Origin: Lactococcus petauri
GTDB taxonomy: Bacteria; Bacillota; Bacilli; Lactobacillales; Streptococcaceae
DNA length: 64,000 nucleotides
Assembly (NCBI RefSeq): GCF_002154895.1
Contig: NZ_MUIZ01000003.1
Coordinates: 186,001 to 250,000, forward strand
Reading direction: 5' to 3'
The position numbers and the translations under genes were made by a program. Positions 54,649-64,000 of this stretch are shown piece by piece (within the stretch, counting starts at the first letter, position 1; each line of letters opens with the position of its first letter). The notes beneath the pieces are model-generated. The model saw only the letters and a program-made list of their open reading frames with translations. It did not search any database and was not told the DNA's origin.

Positions 54649-55458
54649 TTAAACAATTTCCGCAAATTTATTCGAATTTTTATTGAATACCCACAATCCT
54701 AAACCAAAAACAAGGACGGAAAGAACATAAGGGATAGCAATTACGAATGAATTATCCCAAAGTTGCCATAAGGTCGGATTCGTATTATTACTAAAGGTTA
54801 ACACGTAACGCATATCTTGAATAATTTGTGCCATTGGGTTCAACATTTGAAATTTTGCTACGGTAAGATGATTGGTTGAAATCTGAGTAATTGGATAAAT
54901 AATCGGCGTACCATAAAACCCAGCTTGCATGACAACTTCCCAAATAGGCCCCAAATCTCTAAAATAGACAAAAAATGTCGCGAGCATAAAGGAAATCCCT
55001 GTAGTAAAAAGAATAAGCTCTAATAAGAGTGGAACGACAAAAATAACTGTCCACGACATCTGAACGCCATTGATGAAGGCAAAGACAGTCACTACTGCAA
55101 GTGAGATCATCAAATTAATAAAAGCGTTGACAGCAACTGAAAAAACGATAACTGATTTTGAAAAGTTCACTTTTCGAAGCATATCCCCTCGACTTACGAC
55201 CGAGAGCATTCCCATTCCTGTTGTCTCCCCGAAGAAATTCCAGATGGTTATCCCTAAGAGCAGTGCTACAGCAAAGTGAGGTGTTCCTTCACCAAAACGC
55301 ATGAAACGTACAAATACGAGATACATAATCAAGAAGAGCATTACGGGCTTGAGGATTGACCATAAATAACCAATAGCACTCCCTTGATATCTAAGTTTGA
55401 AGTCTGTTTTAATCAGTTCTTTAAGTAGAATTTGATTTCTACGGCTGAAGAAATTCAT
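54649..55458 (-). CDS. rgpC: Rhamnan ABC exporter permease
   Basis: 269 residues, six spans, ABC-2/TagG type: LLKELIKTDFKLRYQGSAIG (the RY-G-S-LG motif), PIIYPITQ and LNPMAQIIQDMRY. Exports the lipid-linked rhamnan. The start overlaps the rgpB stop by 4 bases. Confidence 0.93.
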   Translation of the reverse strand: MNFFSRRNQILLKELIKTDFKLRYQGSAIGYLWSILKPVMLFLIMYLVFVRFMRFGEGTPHFAVALLLGITIWNFFGETTGMGMLSVVSRGDMLRKVNFSKSVIVFSVAVNAFINLMISLAVVTVFAFINGVQMSWTVIFVVPLLLELILFTTGISFMLATFFVYFRDLGPIWEVVMQAGFYGTPIIYPITQISTNHLTVAKFQMLNPMAQIIQDMRYVLTFSNNTNPTLWQLWDNSFVIAIPYVLSVLVFGLGLWVFNKNSNKFAEIV

Positions 55459-56396
55459 TTATTTTTTCCTTTATATGCAAATTTTGTAAGAATCAGAGTA
55501 CGGAAGATTTTAGTATGGAAACTTTTATTCTTTCGTAACTTGTACTGATTGAGTGTTTGACGGCGCTTTTCCTTTGGCATGTTGAGCAAATCAACATAGT
55601 CTTGGATAAGCACCTTGTTCGACAATGATAACTTATCCAGTTTCTCTGTCAGCAGTTTTTGTGCTTGCTTTTGACTAGATTCGATAAGCCACCAATACTT
55701 TTCAAACCAAAGATGGGGGCGTAACCATTTTTTCATCCGCTTCGTCCACGTTCTTGCCCCCAGAACATTCGCATCGTGCTGGCGATAGAGGTGCGTTGGT
55801 TGATCTATGTAAACCAATTTCCCTATTGCGGTAGCTAGAAGTGCTAAATACCAGTCATGCATGATGATATCCTCAGTGGTTTGCCACTCTTGTGCTAAAG
55901 CATGATTAATCATGCTCGCACCACCAGTAACAGTATTTTCTGTGAGTTCTTGAACCAGTTCCGTATTGGCATGATCGGACTGACTGCGAATCATACTTTC
56001 CGATAAGATATTGAGTTGTTTATCAACAATCTTAAGGTCCGTGTAGTACATGGTGGGGATATTACTATCATGCTTTTCTGCTTCTACCAGAATAATTTCC
56101 AATTTTTCTGGTAGCCAGTAATCATCCTGATCAGCAAAAAAATAAAAATCAGCAATATCAGCTTTTACCAATTGATAAAAAGATTGAATTACACCAACGT
56201 TTTTGGCTTTGATTACTTTAATTCGATGATCTTTACTGGCAAAATGCTCGATTATTTTAACGGTTTCGTCCTTGGACCCATCATCTCGAATAATCAAGTT
56301 CCAATCTTGAAATGTTTGTTTCTGAATGCTTTCAATTTGCTCAGCAACAAACTTTTCACCGTTGTAAGTCGACATTAAAATATTAACTTTGGGCAT
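55455..56396 (-). CDS. rgpB: Rhamnosyltransferase RgpB-like (GT2)
   Basis: 313 residues: KVNILMSTYNGEKFVAEQIE, IIRDDGSKDETV, FFADQDDYWLPEKLE (DxD), and MHDWYLALLATAIGKLVYID, closely like RgpB. Adds rhamnose from dTDP-L-rhamnose to the growing chain on the inner face. It follows rgpA by 20 bases. Confidence 0.9.
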   Translation of the reverse strand: MPKVNILMSTYNGEKFVAEQIESIQKQTFQDWNLIIRDDGSKDETVKIIEHFASKDHRIKVIKAKNVGVIQSFYQLVKADIADFYFFADQDDYWLPEKLEIILVEAEKHDSNIPTMYYTDLKIVDKQLNILSESMIRSQSDHANTELVQELTENTVTGGASMINHALAQEWQTTEDIIMHDWYLALLATAIGKLVYIDQPTHLYRQHDANVLGARTWTKRMKKWLRPHLWFEKYWWLIESSQKQAQKLLTEKLDKLSLSNKVLIQDYVDLLNMPKEKRRQTLNQYKLRKNKSFHTKIFRTLILTKFAYKGKNK

Positions 56397-56417
56397 GTTG
56401 AGAGGCCTCTTTCGGTT

Positions 56418-57569
56418 TCAGTCGCTTATTTTTGTAAATAAGGTTTCATACTGGGCACAAATGTGTTCCCATGTGTATTTTTCTTCAATAATTAGTCTTG
56501 CTTTGTTTTGTAAATTTTGACGTGCATCAGTTGTTATTTTTTCAACTTCTGAAAGCACGTTTGAAAGGTTTTCCTTATCGAAATAAATGACGGAATCTCC
56601 CGCAGTCATCCGATTAAAATTCACACCAAGGACGACATTGACTGGAGTCGACCACATGGCTTCAAGAAGACCTGGATTGGTTCCGCCCACCTCATGACCA
56701 TGCAGGTAAGCAAAAGCCTGCTCTCGGATAAAACGCAATTCCTTTTGATCATAAACTGTGCCCACAAATTTGATCCGAGGATCCATGTCAAAACTTGTCT
56801 GGGCTCGGAGTTCTTCATAATAAGGATTTCCTTCGTGATTTGTAATAATCACTAAATCCCTCTTCGTTTTACTTTTCATAAAGTGACGAATGAGTAATTC
56901 ATAATTGTTTTCAGGCACAAATCGCCCTACAATCAAATAATAATCACTAGTTTTATATTTTACCAGAGTTTCTGATTCTGTCAAATTTGAATTGAACTTC
57001 TCCGTACCGTAAGCAATCACCTCACTCTTGACCTGACCATATTCTGCACGTAAATAATCAAGAATACCTTGATTATCACTAATAATCATATCCGCACAAC
57101 GGACCATTTTTTTCTCCGCATGCTTAAGATAGCGGCGCACAGGTTTCGGCCACTTGGTACGTTTCCACTCAAGCCCATCTGGATTGACAAGCAGCTTTCC
57201 GCCGACCTTGTGAATTTTATGAGCATAGTGACCAATAATGCCACCTATCGTATTTCCTAATATATAGAAGACTGGTTCAATAATTTGTTCCTCTTTAATT
57301 TGCTTAAGGGCTGCATTAATTGCCAGAGCATCATATGCAATTACACGCGCTGGTCCAATGTTTGGCACATTAATAACAAAGCAATCAGCCCCTCGATAAT
57401 CAAAATGACCATCCACAACTTCTATATCTGAATTCTCGCTTTGACAAGCCACATGATATTTAATATTTTGATTACTTTGGTGTTTAACCAACTCTTCTAC
57501 AAAAGTCTCAAACCCTCCATACTTTGCTGGCAATCCACGACTACCAATAATAAAAATGTGTTTTTTCAT
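56418..57569 (-). CDS. rgpA: Rhamnosyltransferase RgpA-like (DUF1972 + GT4)
   Basis: 383 residues: FIIGSRGLPAKYGGFETFVE is the RgpA/DUF1972 signature; the C-terminal half has YYLIVGRFVPENNYELLIRH and HEVGGTNPGLLEAMWS. It transfers the first rhamnose to GlcNAc-PP-undecaprenol, which is made by TarO/RgpG (not in the window). Confidence 0.92.
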   Translation of the reverse strand: MKKHIFIIGSRGLPAKYGGFETFVEELVKHQSNQNIKYHVACQSENSDIEVVDGHFDYRGADCFVINVPNIGPARVIAYDALAINAALKQIKEEQIIEPVFYILGNTIGGIIGHYAHKIHKVGGKLLVNPDGLEWKRTKWPKPVRRYLKHAEKKMVRCADMIISDNQGILDYLRAEYGQVKSEVIAYGTEKFNSNLTESETLVKYKTSDYYLIVGRFVPENNYELLIRHFMKSKTKRDLVIITNHEGNPYYEELRAQTSFDMDPRIKFVGTVYDQKELRFIREQAFAYLHGHEVGGTNPGLLEAMWSTPVNVVLGVNFNRMTAGDSVIYFDKENLSNVLSEVEKITTDARQNLQNKARLIIEEKYTWEHICAQYETLFTKISD

Positions 57570-57579
57570 GTTTTTCTAC

Positions 57580-57642
57580 GTTTGCAAGCGCAAACTTTTA
57601 ACCTCTCAAAGCGAGAATTCTGCCTTAAAGACAGAATTTCGC
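57580..57642 (-). promoter_or_regulatory. Two hairpins between rmlD and rgpA
   Basis: GTTTGC/GCAAAC with a 4-base loop (57580-57595) and GCGA-AATTCTG/CAGAATT-TCGC (57611-57642). Neither has a U-tract on the leftward strand. They may tune transcript processing between the nucleotide-sugar genes and the transferases. Confidence 0.55.
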
Positions 57643-57679
57643 TGTTTTTTATCATCTCCAAAACTTGTCGATGCCATAT

Positions 57680-58576
57680 TTATTTTGCTGTTTCGCCTTT
57701 GACTTTATCTTTATTTTCTCTTAAGTCACCAATAGTCAGCAATTGTGCAAGAGCTTCTTGCCATGTTGGAATATTAAATCCTGTAGCTTTCGCTTTAGCA
57801 AGACTCATCGTTGAGTTAAATGGTCGTTTCGCGGCAGATGGGAAATTACTTGAATCTACAGGTTTTACAACTGTATCTGTATCTTTCAAAATTTCTTTAG
57901 CAAAATCAAACCATGTTACATCTTCTCCAGGTGCAGCATCGTTTGTCAGGTGATAATAACCTGCTTCTGCTTGTTGATCAACCAAGTAGACCATAAACTC
58001 TGCTAATGTACGGGTCCAAGTAGGACGACCGTGTTGATCATTAACAACGGTGATTTCTGGAAAACGAGTGGCGAGATTTTGCATTGTAAAAACAAAATTT
58101 GGTCCGTAGCTACCAAATACCCATGCTGTACGAATCGTATAAAATTTCACACCAGATACTTCAACTGCTTGCTCCCCGAGTAATTTTGTACGTCCATATT
58201 CTGAAACAGGGCCTTTAGGCGCATCAACTTCCCATTCTTGACCAACAGGTAAATCACCATTGAAAACATAGTCCGTTGAAATATAAACAAGTGTTGCTCC
58301 AACACGAGCAGCTGCCTCAGCTACATGACGTGTGCCATCAACATTAATTTTTTCGTTAAGAGCTTTACCTTCATCTTCTGCTTTATCTACAGCAGTGTAG
58401 GCAGCGCAGTGATAAACCAATTCTGGTTTATTTTTGTCAAAGAAAGTATCAACAGCAGTTTTGTCCGTAATATCAAGTTCATTAACATCTGCTGCAAAGT
58501 ATTTTACATCACGTTCATCAAGAAGATGGCGTAACTCAGTACCAAGTTGGCCATTTCCACCAGTAATTAAAATCAT
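57680..58576 (-). CDS. rmlD: dTDP-4-dehydrorhamnose reductase
   Basis: 298 residues: MILITGGNGQLGTELRHLL, YISTDYVFNGDLPVGQEW, catalytic YGRTK, and RPTWTRTLAEFMVYLV. Last step of dTDP-L-rhamnose synthesis. The paralogue at 7744-8610 shares its full length. The last 15 residues are Lys/Glu-rich and longer than in the paralogue. Confidence 0.96.
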   Translation of the reverse strand: MILITGGNGQLGTELRHLLDERDVKYFAADVNELDITDKTAVDTFFDKNKPELVYHCAAYTAVDKAEDEGKALNEKINVDGTRHVAEAAARVGATLVYISTDYVFNGDLPVGQEWEVDAPKGPVSEYGRTKLLGEQAVEVSGVKFYTIRTAWVFGSYGPNFVFTMQNLATRFPEITVVNDQHGRPTWTRTLAEFMVYLVDQQAEAGYYHLTNDAAPGEDVTWFDFAKEILKDTDTVVKPVDSSNFPSAAKRPFNSTMSLAKAKATGFNIPTWQEALAQLLTIGDLRENKDKVKGETAK

Positions 58577-58591
58577 ATTTATTCCTTTATC

Positions 58592-59915
<1,324 letters not shown>

Positions 59916-59916
59916 T

Positions 59917-60513
59917 TTAGCCGAGTAAATCTGCGGTTAGGGGTTTTACATCTGCAAGCAGTGGGTGATTTTTGTCTGCTTCACTCACTTCAGCATGTGC
60001 AAGATCTTCCCACTCAATACCTAAAGTTGGATCTGCATAATTGACGAAAGCGTATTTTGGTTTAAGTTCCAAAGCCCAATAGTCATTTACTAAGTAAGAG
60101 TAAGAAACAGTATCACTTAAAACTTGGAAACCATTGGCAACGCCACGTGGTACAAAAATGCCCTTGCTGGCATCAATCACTGTTTGGTAAACATGACCAA
60201 AGCTCTCACCTTCACGAAGATCTACCCATGAGCCCAAGACACGTCCACCATCTGCTACAGAAATATATTTGTCCCATGGTTCAGCGTGTAAACCGCGCAA
60301 AACATTTTTACGTGAGAAAGAAACGTTATTTTGTAATTTTCCTTCTGCGAAGAATTTTTCTGGGAAACCGAGTGGAAGCATCTTTTCTTTTTGAAAGTTT
60401 TCTTTAAACCAGCCGCGATTATCACCATGAACCGGAATATCAAATTCTAACATACCTGGAATAGCTTCAATTTTGCGTGCTGCAAGTTCTTTTCCAAAAA
60501 AGTTATCCGTCAT
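59917..60513 (-). CDS. rmlC: dTDP-4-dehydrorhamnose 3,5-epimerase
   Basis: 198 residues: FDIPVHGDNRGWFKENFQKE, LRGLHAEPWDKYISVADG (catalytic His), and VPRGVANGFQVLSDT. Cupin fold, third step of the pathway. Its start abuts the rmlA stop. Confidence 0.95.
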   Translation of the reverse strand: MTDNFFGKELAARKIEAIPGMLEFDIPVHGDNRGWFKENFQKEKMLPLGFPEKFFAEGKLQNNVSFSRKNVLRGLHAEPWDKYISVADGGRVLGSWVDLREGESFGHVYQTVIDASKGIFVPRGVANGFQVLSDTVSYSYLVNDYWALELKPKYAFVNYADPTLGIEWEDLAHAEVSEADKNHPLLADVKPLTADLLG

Positions 60514-61383
60514 TTATTTATCACCTACCAATTTAAGTAAATATTTACCGTATGCATTTTTCTTAAGCGGTTGTGCAAGTTCACGTACGGCTTCTTCCGA
60601 AATATAGCCCATACGCCATGCAATTTCTTCAAGGTTAGCAACCATAACGTTTTGCATACGTTGAACTGTTTCAATATATTGCGCTGCCTCGAGCAAGCTT
60701 TCATGTGTTCCTGTATCGAGCCATGCAAAGCCACGCCCCATAAGTTCGACAGAGAGATCACCACGTTCAAGATAGGCCTTATTCACATCTGTGATTTCCA
60801 ACTCTCCACGTGGTGAAGGTTTGATGTTTTTAGCAATCTCTACAACATCATTATCGTAGAAATAAAGCCCTGTTACTGCGTAGTCAGATTTTGGTACCTC
60901 AGGTTTTTCTTCAATTGAAACAGCGTTCATGTCTTCGTCAAACTCAACAACACCAAAACGCTCTGGGTCTGGCACTTGGTAACCGAACACAGTTGCGCCT
61001 TTTTCTTTGGCTGCAGCAGTTTGAAGTAACTTAGACATTCCTGGGCCATGATAAATGTTGTCACCCAAGATAAGAGCAACCGAATCATCACCAATAAAGT
61101 CTTCGCCGATGATGAAAGCTTGAGCCAAACCATCTGGACTTGGTTGAACAGCATACTGCAAATTTAGTCCGAATTCAGAACCATCTTGCAAGAGTTCTTG
61201 GAAACGCGGTGTATCTTCTGGTGTTGAGATGATCAAAATATCTTTGATCCCAGCCAACATCAGTGTAGATAATGGATAATAAATCATTGGTTTATCATAG
61301 ACGGGCATCAATTGTTTACTTGCTGCACGAGTCAGTGGATACAAACGCGTTCCTGATCCACCTGCTAAAATAATCCCTTTCAT
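60514..61383 (-). CDS. rmlA: Glucose-1-phosphate thymidylyltransferase
   Basis: 289 residues from the ATG at 61383 ([20 protein letters not shown]), with GTGAGG upstream; four extra residues in frame upstream are rejected. GDNIYHG and [10 protein letters not shown] are typical. First step of dTDP-rhamnose synthesis and first gene of the 17-kb rhamnan unit. Confidence 0.97.
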   Translation of the reverse strand: MKGIILAGGSGTRLYPLTRAASKQLMPVYDKPMIYYPLSTLMLAGIKDILIISTPEDTPRFQELLQDGSEFGLNLQYAVQPSPDGLAQAFIIGEDFIGDDSVALILGDNIYHGPGMSKLLQTAAAKEKGATVFGYQVPDPERFGVVEFDEDMNAVSIEEKPEVPKSDYAVTGLYFYDNDVVEIAKNIKPSPRGELEITDVNKAYLERGDLSVELMGRGFAWLDTGTHESLLEAAQYIETVQRMQNVMVANLEEIAWRMGYISEEAVRELAQPLKKNAYGKYLLKLVGDK

Positions 61384-61431
61384 GAGGTACCTCACTTTAT
61401 TTCTTCTATTTTATTATAGTTAATCAGCATA

Positions 61432-61460
61432 ATTATAGCATATTTTTACTTTTATTTCAT
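61432..61460 (-). promoter_or_regulatory. Candidate promoter of the rml-rgp operon
   Basis: Minus-strand ATGAAA (61455-61460), 17-base spacer, TATAAT (61432-61437, perfect). A second perfect TATAAT is at 61413-61418, without a clear -35. Confidence 0.55.
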
Positions 61461-61483
61461 TCTAATTCTGCCTGAGGTAGGAG

Positions 61484-61518
61484 CAAAAAGGACTAGAAGC
61501 AACGCTCTAGCACCTTTT
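61484..61518 (-). terminator. Terminator after the P-type ATPase gene
   Basis: AAAAGG(TG)CTAGA/TCTAG(T)CCTTTT stem with an 8-base loop, then T6 on the minus strand. It separates the ATPase gene from rmlA. Confidence 0.75.
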
Positions 61519-61534
61519 GTTTAGTATGTTTCAA

Positions 61535-63853
61535 TTATAATTTTTTAAACATGAATAAGGCTCCCTTTGTCAGTAAATATTGTGCAAGAGGTGCAACAAT
61601 CAGAAATGGGATAAGTAATGTAAAGTGAAGCGGACTCGGCCATGCTAAATTAAGAAAATCCGTACCCACAATTAAAGCTACAAAAAACGAAAGCTGTGTG
61701 ATTGTGAAAATCCATAAGCGGTAGCGCTTAATAGGCCAAAATATCTTGCGCTGCATCAAAACGTAGTTCCATGCAGAAAAGAGAACCGTCATCATCGCAA
61801 GTTCAGGATGTGAAATACCGAAGACTCCGCCTATTGTAACGATAAGTATTGCGCCAACAGCAATACTAAAACCCACAGGAAACGCACGCTCAAACAGCGT
61901 CCGCAAAAAACGGCCTTCAACTTTTGAAAAGTCTGATTCAAAACTCAAGAAAAAAGAGGGAATTCCGACAAAAAACGCGGTCAAAACAGTAAGTTGGATT
62001 GGTTCAAAAGGATAGACACTCCCCGCAAATAAAGTCAACACAGTTAACGCTATCGAAAACATCATCCGCACCATTAATAAAGAGCCTGTACGTGTTAAGT
62101 TATTAATTACGCGTCGCCCCTCATTAACAATATAAGGCATCGCCGAGAAGTTATTATCCATCAAAATAAGATTGGCGGTTTGTTTCGCTGCTTCACTACC
62201 TTCGCGCATGGCAATCGAACAATCAGCTTCCTTAAAGGCCAAAATATCATTGACACCATCTCCAGTCATCGCTACTGTGTGCCCCTGCTTCTTCAGGATT
62301 TGCACCATCATTTTTTTCTGTTGAGGGGAGACACGACCAAAAATTTGAAAATTTTCTACTGCAAACTCCAGTTCTGCCTCTGTTTTTAGTTGACTGGCAT
62401 CAACATACTGCTCGGCATCCGGTAAGGAAACAGCCTTCGCAATTGCCGATACTGTTACAGGATCATCTCCAGAGATGATTTTACAACGTACACCCTGCTT
62501 TTTAAAATAGGCCAGAGTCTGTTTAGCATCGTCACGTAACACATCAGAAATAACAATGAGCGCTTCTGCAGTTAGGTCTTCAGGAAGTCGGTCTCTATCA
62601 AGTGCTTGTTTTGAGCGGGCCAAGACTAACACACGATAACCCTTTTCTGCATACTTTTGTGCGTGCTGTTCTAACACGACACTTCCCTTTGGAAACAAAA
62701 ACTGCCAAGCACCTAAATAAAAGGTCCCTTCTGTAAACTCAACTGCGCTGTATTTTCTCTCAGAAGAAAATGGCAACACTTGAGAAACATTGTAATCCTT
62801 TAATGAAGCAAAATACTTCCTTAAGGCTTGTGCAGTGACGTTTTGATCTGGGAGGTTTTCTAGAAGATTCCCCATAACACGGATAATGTGCGGCTCAGAA
62901 TGTTCAGTCAGACTCTCAATCTTTTCCACTTTCATTTCACCCGTCGTAATGGTCCCTGTTTTATCCAAGCACAGCACATCCACTCGTGCAAGCGCATCAA
63001 TCGTATGCAGCTCTTGAACCAAAACCTTTTGCTTCACTAAGTTGATAACTCCCAACGTTAAAGCCATACTGGTCAATAAAATCAACCCCTGTGGGAACAT
63101 ACCCTCTAGGGCAGCAACCGTTCCTAGAACGGCTTGTTTGTGGCCCGTATCAATGACATAAAACAACTTGAGGTAAAGCAAAATCCCCAAGGGTATCATA
63201 ATGAAACTTACGATACGTACAACTTTTGCTAAACTGTCACGCAACATTCGTTTCTGTTTCTTTATTTTTTGAGCTTCATGGGCTAATTGATGAATATAAT
63301 TGTCTTTTCCTACATGAACAACCCGTGCAACGGCTGTCCCACTTGTAACAAAACTACCCGAAAAAAGTTCTGCATCTGCTTTTTTAGTCAGCGCGTCAGC
63401 CTCTCCGGTAAGCAAAGCTTCATTTACTTCCACTTGCCCTTCAATGATTTGGCAGTCACATGGAATTTGATCTCCAAGTCCCAGAAGAATAATGTCATCA
63501 AGCACAAGCTCTTCTTGTTTTAATTCAATCTGTTTCCCTTGACGAAAAGTATTGACCTTACTTGTATTCAATAAAGAGAGCTTGTCGAGCAAGCGACGTG
63601 CTTTAATTTCCTGATATAAACCAATTCCTGCATTCACTGCAACAACAATAATGAAAAGCGCATTTCGATGCGAGCCCACTGAAAGCACTAAAATAAAAAG
63701 AAAAATATTGATTAAGTTAAAAAAAGTCAGCAAATTACTCGCAAAAATTTGGCCGTATGTTTTACTGCTCTCATTCTTTGCGATATTGACCTGACCTGAT
63801 TTCAACCGATTTTCAACTTCTTTTTGTGATAAACCTTCATATTTAAATGACAT
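61535..63853 (-). CDS. P-type cation-transporting ATPase
   Basis: 772 residues. Actuator loop LLTGEADAL, phosphorylation site CLDKTGTITTGEM, hinge AMTGDGVNDILAFKEADCSI; about ten spans. The short N-terminus and GLSQKEVENRLKSGQVN resemble the streptococcal Exp7/E1-E2 group rather than Cu/Cd pumps (no CxxC metal domain). The transported ion is not known; Ca2+, Mn2+ or Mg2+ are possible. Single-gene unit. Confidence 0.9.
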   Translation of the reverse strand: MSFKYEGLSQKEVENRLKSGQVNIAKNESSKTYGQIFASNLLTFFNLINIFLFILVLSVGSHRNALFIIVVAVNAGIGLYQEIKARRLLDKLSLLNTSKVNTFRQGKQIELKQEELVLDDIILLGLGDQIPCDCQIIEGQVEVNEALLTGEADALTKKADAELFSGSFVTSGTAVARVVHVGKDNYIHQLAHEAQKIKKQKRMLRDSLAKVVRIVSFIMIPLGILLYLKLFYVIDTGHKQAVLGTVAALEGMFPQGLILLTSMALTLGVINLVKQKVLVQELHTIDALARVDVLCLDKTGTITTGEMKVEKIESLTEHSEPHIIRVMGNLLENLPDQNVTAQALRKYFASLKDYNVSQVLPFSSERKYSAVEFTEGTFYLGAWQFLFPKGSVVLEQHAQKYAEKGYRVLVLARSKQALDRDRLPEDLTAEALIVISDVLRDDAKQTLAYFKKQGVRCKIISGDDPVTVSAIAKAVSLPDAEQYVDASQLKTEAELEFAVENFQIFGRVSPQQKKMMVQILKKQGHTVAMTGDGVNDILAFKEADCSIAMREGSEAAKQTANLILMDNNFSAMPYIVNEGRRVINNLTRTGSLLMVRMMFSIALTVLTLFAGSVYPFEPIQLTVLTAFFVGIPSFFLSFESDFSKVEGRFLRTLFERAFPVGFSIAVGAILIVTIGGVFGISHPELAMMTVLFSAWNYVLMQRKIFWPIKRYRLWIFTITQLSFFVALIVGTDFLNLAWPSPLHFTLLIPFLIVAPLAQYLLTKGALFMFKKL

Positions 63854-63919
63854 AAGCTCTCTCCTAACTCTTATTCTATCCTAACATTATTAGAGAAGCA
63901 AATACCTTACATTTTCGAA

Positions 63920-63950
63920 ATAAAACCCCGTCACAATGAGGACGGGGTTA
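63920..63950 (-). terminator. Terminator of the gene at the right edge
   Basis: Perfect 9-bp stem AACCCCGTC/GACGGGGTT (63924-63932 with 63941-63949), 8-base loop, then TTATTT leftward, just after a stop codon at 63957. Confidence 0.8.
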
Positions 63951-63956
63951 ATTAGT

Positions 63957-64000
63957 TTACTTTGTTTGACGTGCCATCGAAGACTGCACATTGAATTTAC
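63957..64000 (-). CDS. C-terminal end of an unidentified protein
   Basis: The last 14 codons of a leftward frame (KFNVQSSMARQTK, then TAA at 63957-63959) immediately ahead of a good terminator. Too short to identify. A different frame is possible but has no stop placed so well. Confidence 0.4.
   Translation of the reverse strand, partial: KFNVQSSMARQTK

Noticed and set aside
57441-57953. 170-codon plus-strand frame across rgpA and rmlD
   Set aside because: Antisense to two clear genes, no ribosome site, composition of a shadow frame.

Overview
The window looks like the chromosome of a low-GC Gram-positive coccus of the Lactobacillales, most likely a Lactococcus other than L. lactis. The grounds are the gene families and their order: comG competence operon, pbp2A-rpmG-secE-nusG neighbourhood, a rml-rgp rhamnan wall-polysaccharide cluster, zit/adc-type zinc transport genes, a zinc-type S14, and GGAGG-led genes with TTGACA/TATAAT promoters. 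The species is inferred, not proven. I see no rRNA, tRNA, IS element, phage or CRISPR array.

Layout: (1) 1-1115 (+): end of a zinc ABC transporter (ATPase, permease). (2) 1164-19190 (-): the S10-spc ribosomal protein region, but broken up. Unit A is rpsJ to rpsN, with its own strong promoter, a structured leader and a terminator after rpsN. Unit B is rpsH-rplF-rplR-rpsE-rpmD with its own promoter and terminator. Unit C is rplO, then secY, then adk, with hairpin terminators between them. Foreign genes sit in the gaps: a phosphate/sodium symporter, an Spx-like gene and an LDH/RmlD-like/small membrane protein operon between rpsN and rpsH, and a BMP lipoprotein between rpmD and rplO. infA and the alpha operon do not follow adk. 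(3) 19356-26450: mscL, a MATE exporter, nusG, secE, rpmG, oatA, pbp2A. (4) 26526-33830: RluA-family pseudouridine synthase, the zinc-binding lipoprotein with a zinc-type operator, comGG to comGA, rpsU, guaB. (5) 33999-35600 (+): a secreted GH25 muramidase with three SLH-type repeats. (6) 35733-61383 (-): about 25.6 kb of wall polysaccharide genes: rmlA-rmlC-orf-rmlB-rmlD (dTDP-rhamnose), rgpA-D (rhamnan initiation and ABC export), a pyruvyltransferase, many glycosyltransferases, a DPM1-like/DUF2304/DUF2142 set, an epimerase, a Stealth phosphotransferase, a Wzx flippase, and a pilin-like membrane protein. A terminator at about 44 kb and two promoters divide it into sub-units. (7) 61535-64000: a P-type cation ATPase and the 3' end of one more gene.

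How they work together: the rml genes make the rhamnose donor, RgpA/B and the three-domain transferase build the rhamnan, RgpC/D export it, and the distal genes make and attach a strain-variable side chain through an undecaprenyl-phosphate-sugar and flippase route. The pyruvyltransferase is notable because the neighbouring muramidase carries SLH repeats, which in Bacillus bind pyruvylated wall polymer.

Least expected signals: a plausible sRNA gene at 10257-10414 (+); a 31-bp, G-U-rich hairpin in the rplB-rpsS spacer; a 42-bp perfect palindrome terminator after mscL; promoters for rpmG and the zinc lipoprotein gene that place the transcript start at the ATG (leaderless mRNAs); and a comGG that seems to start at ATT. 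All structures were found by eye; no folding or database search was run.
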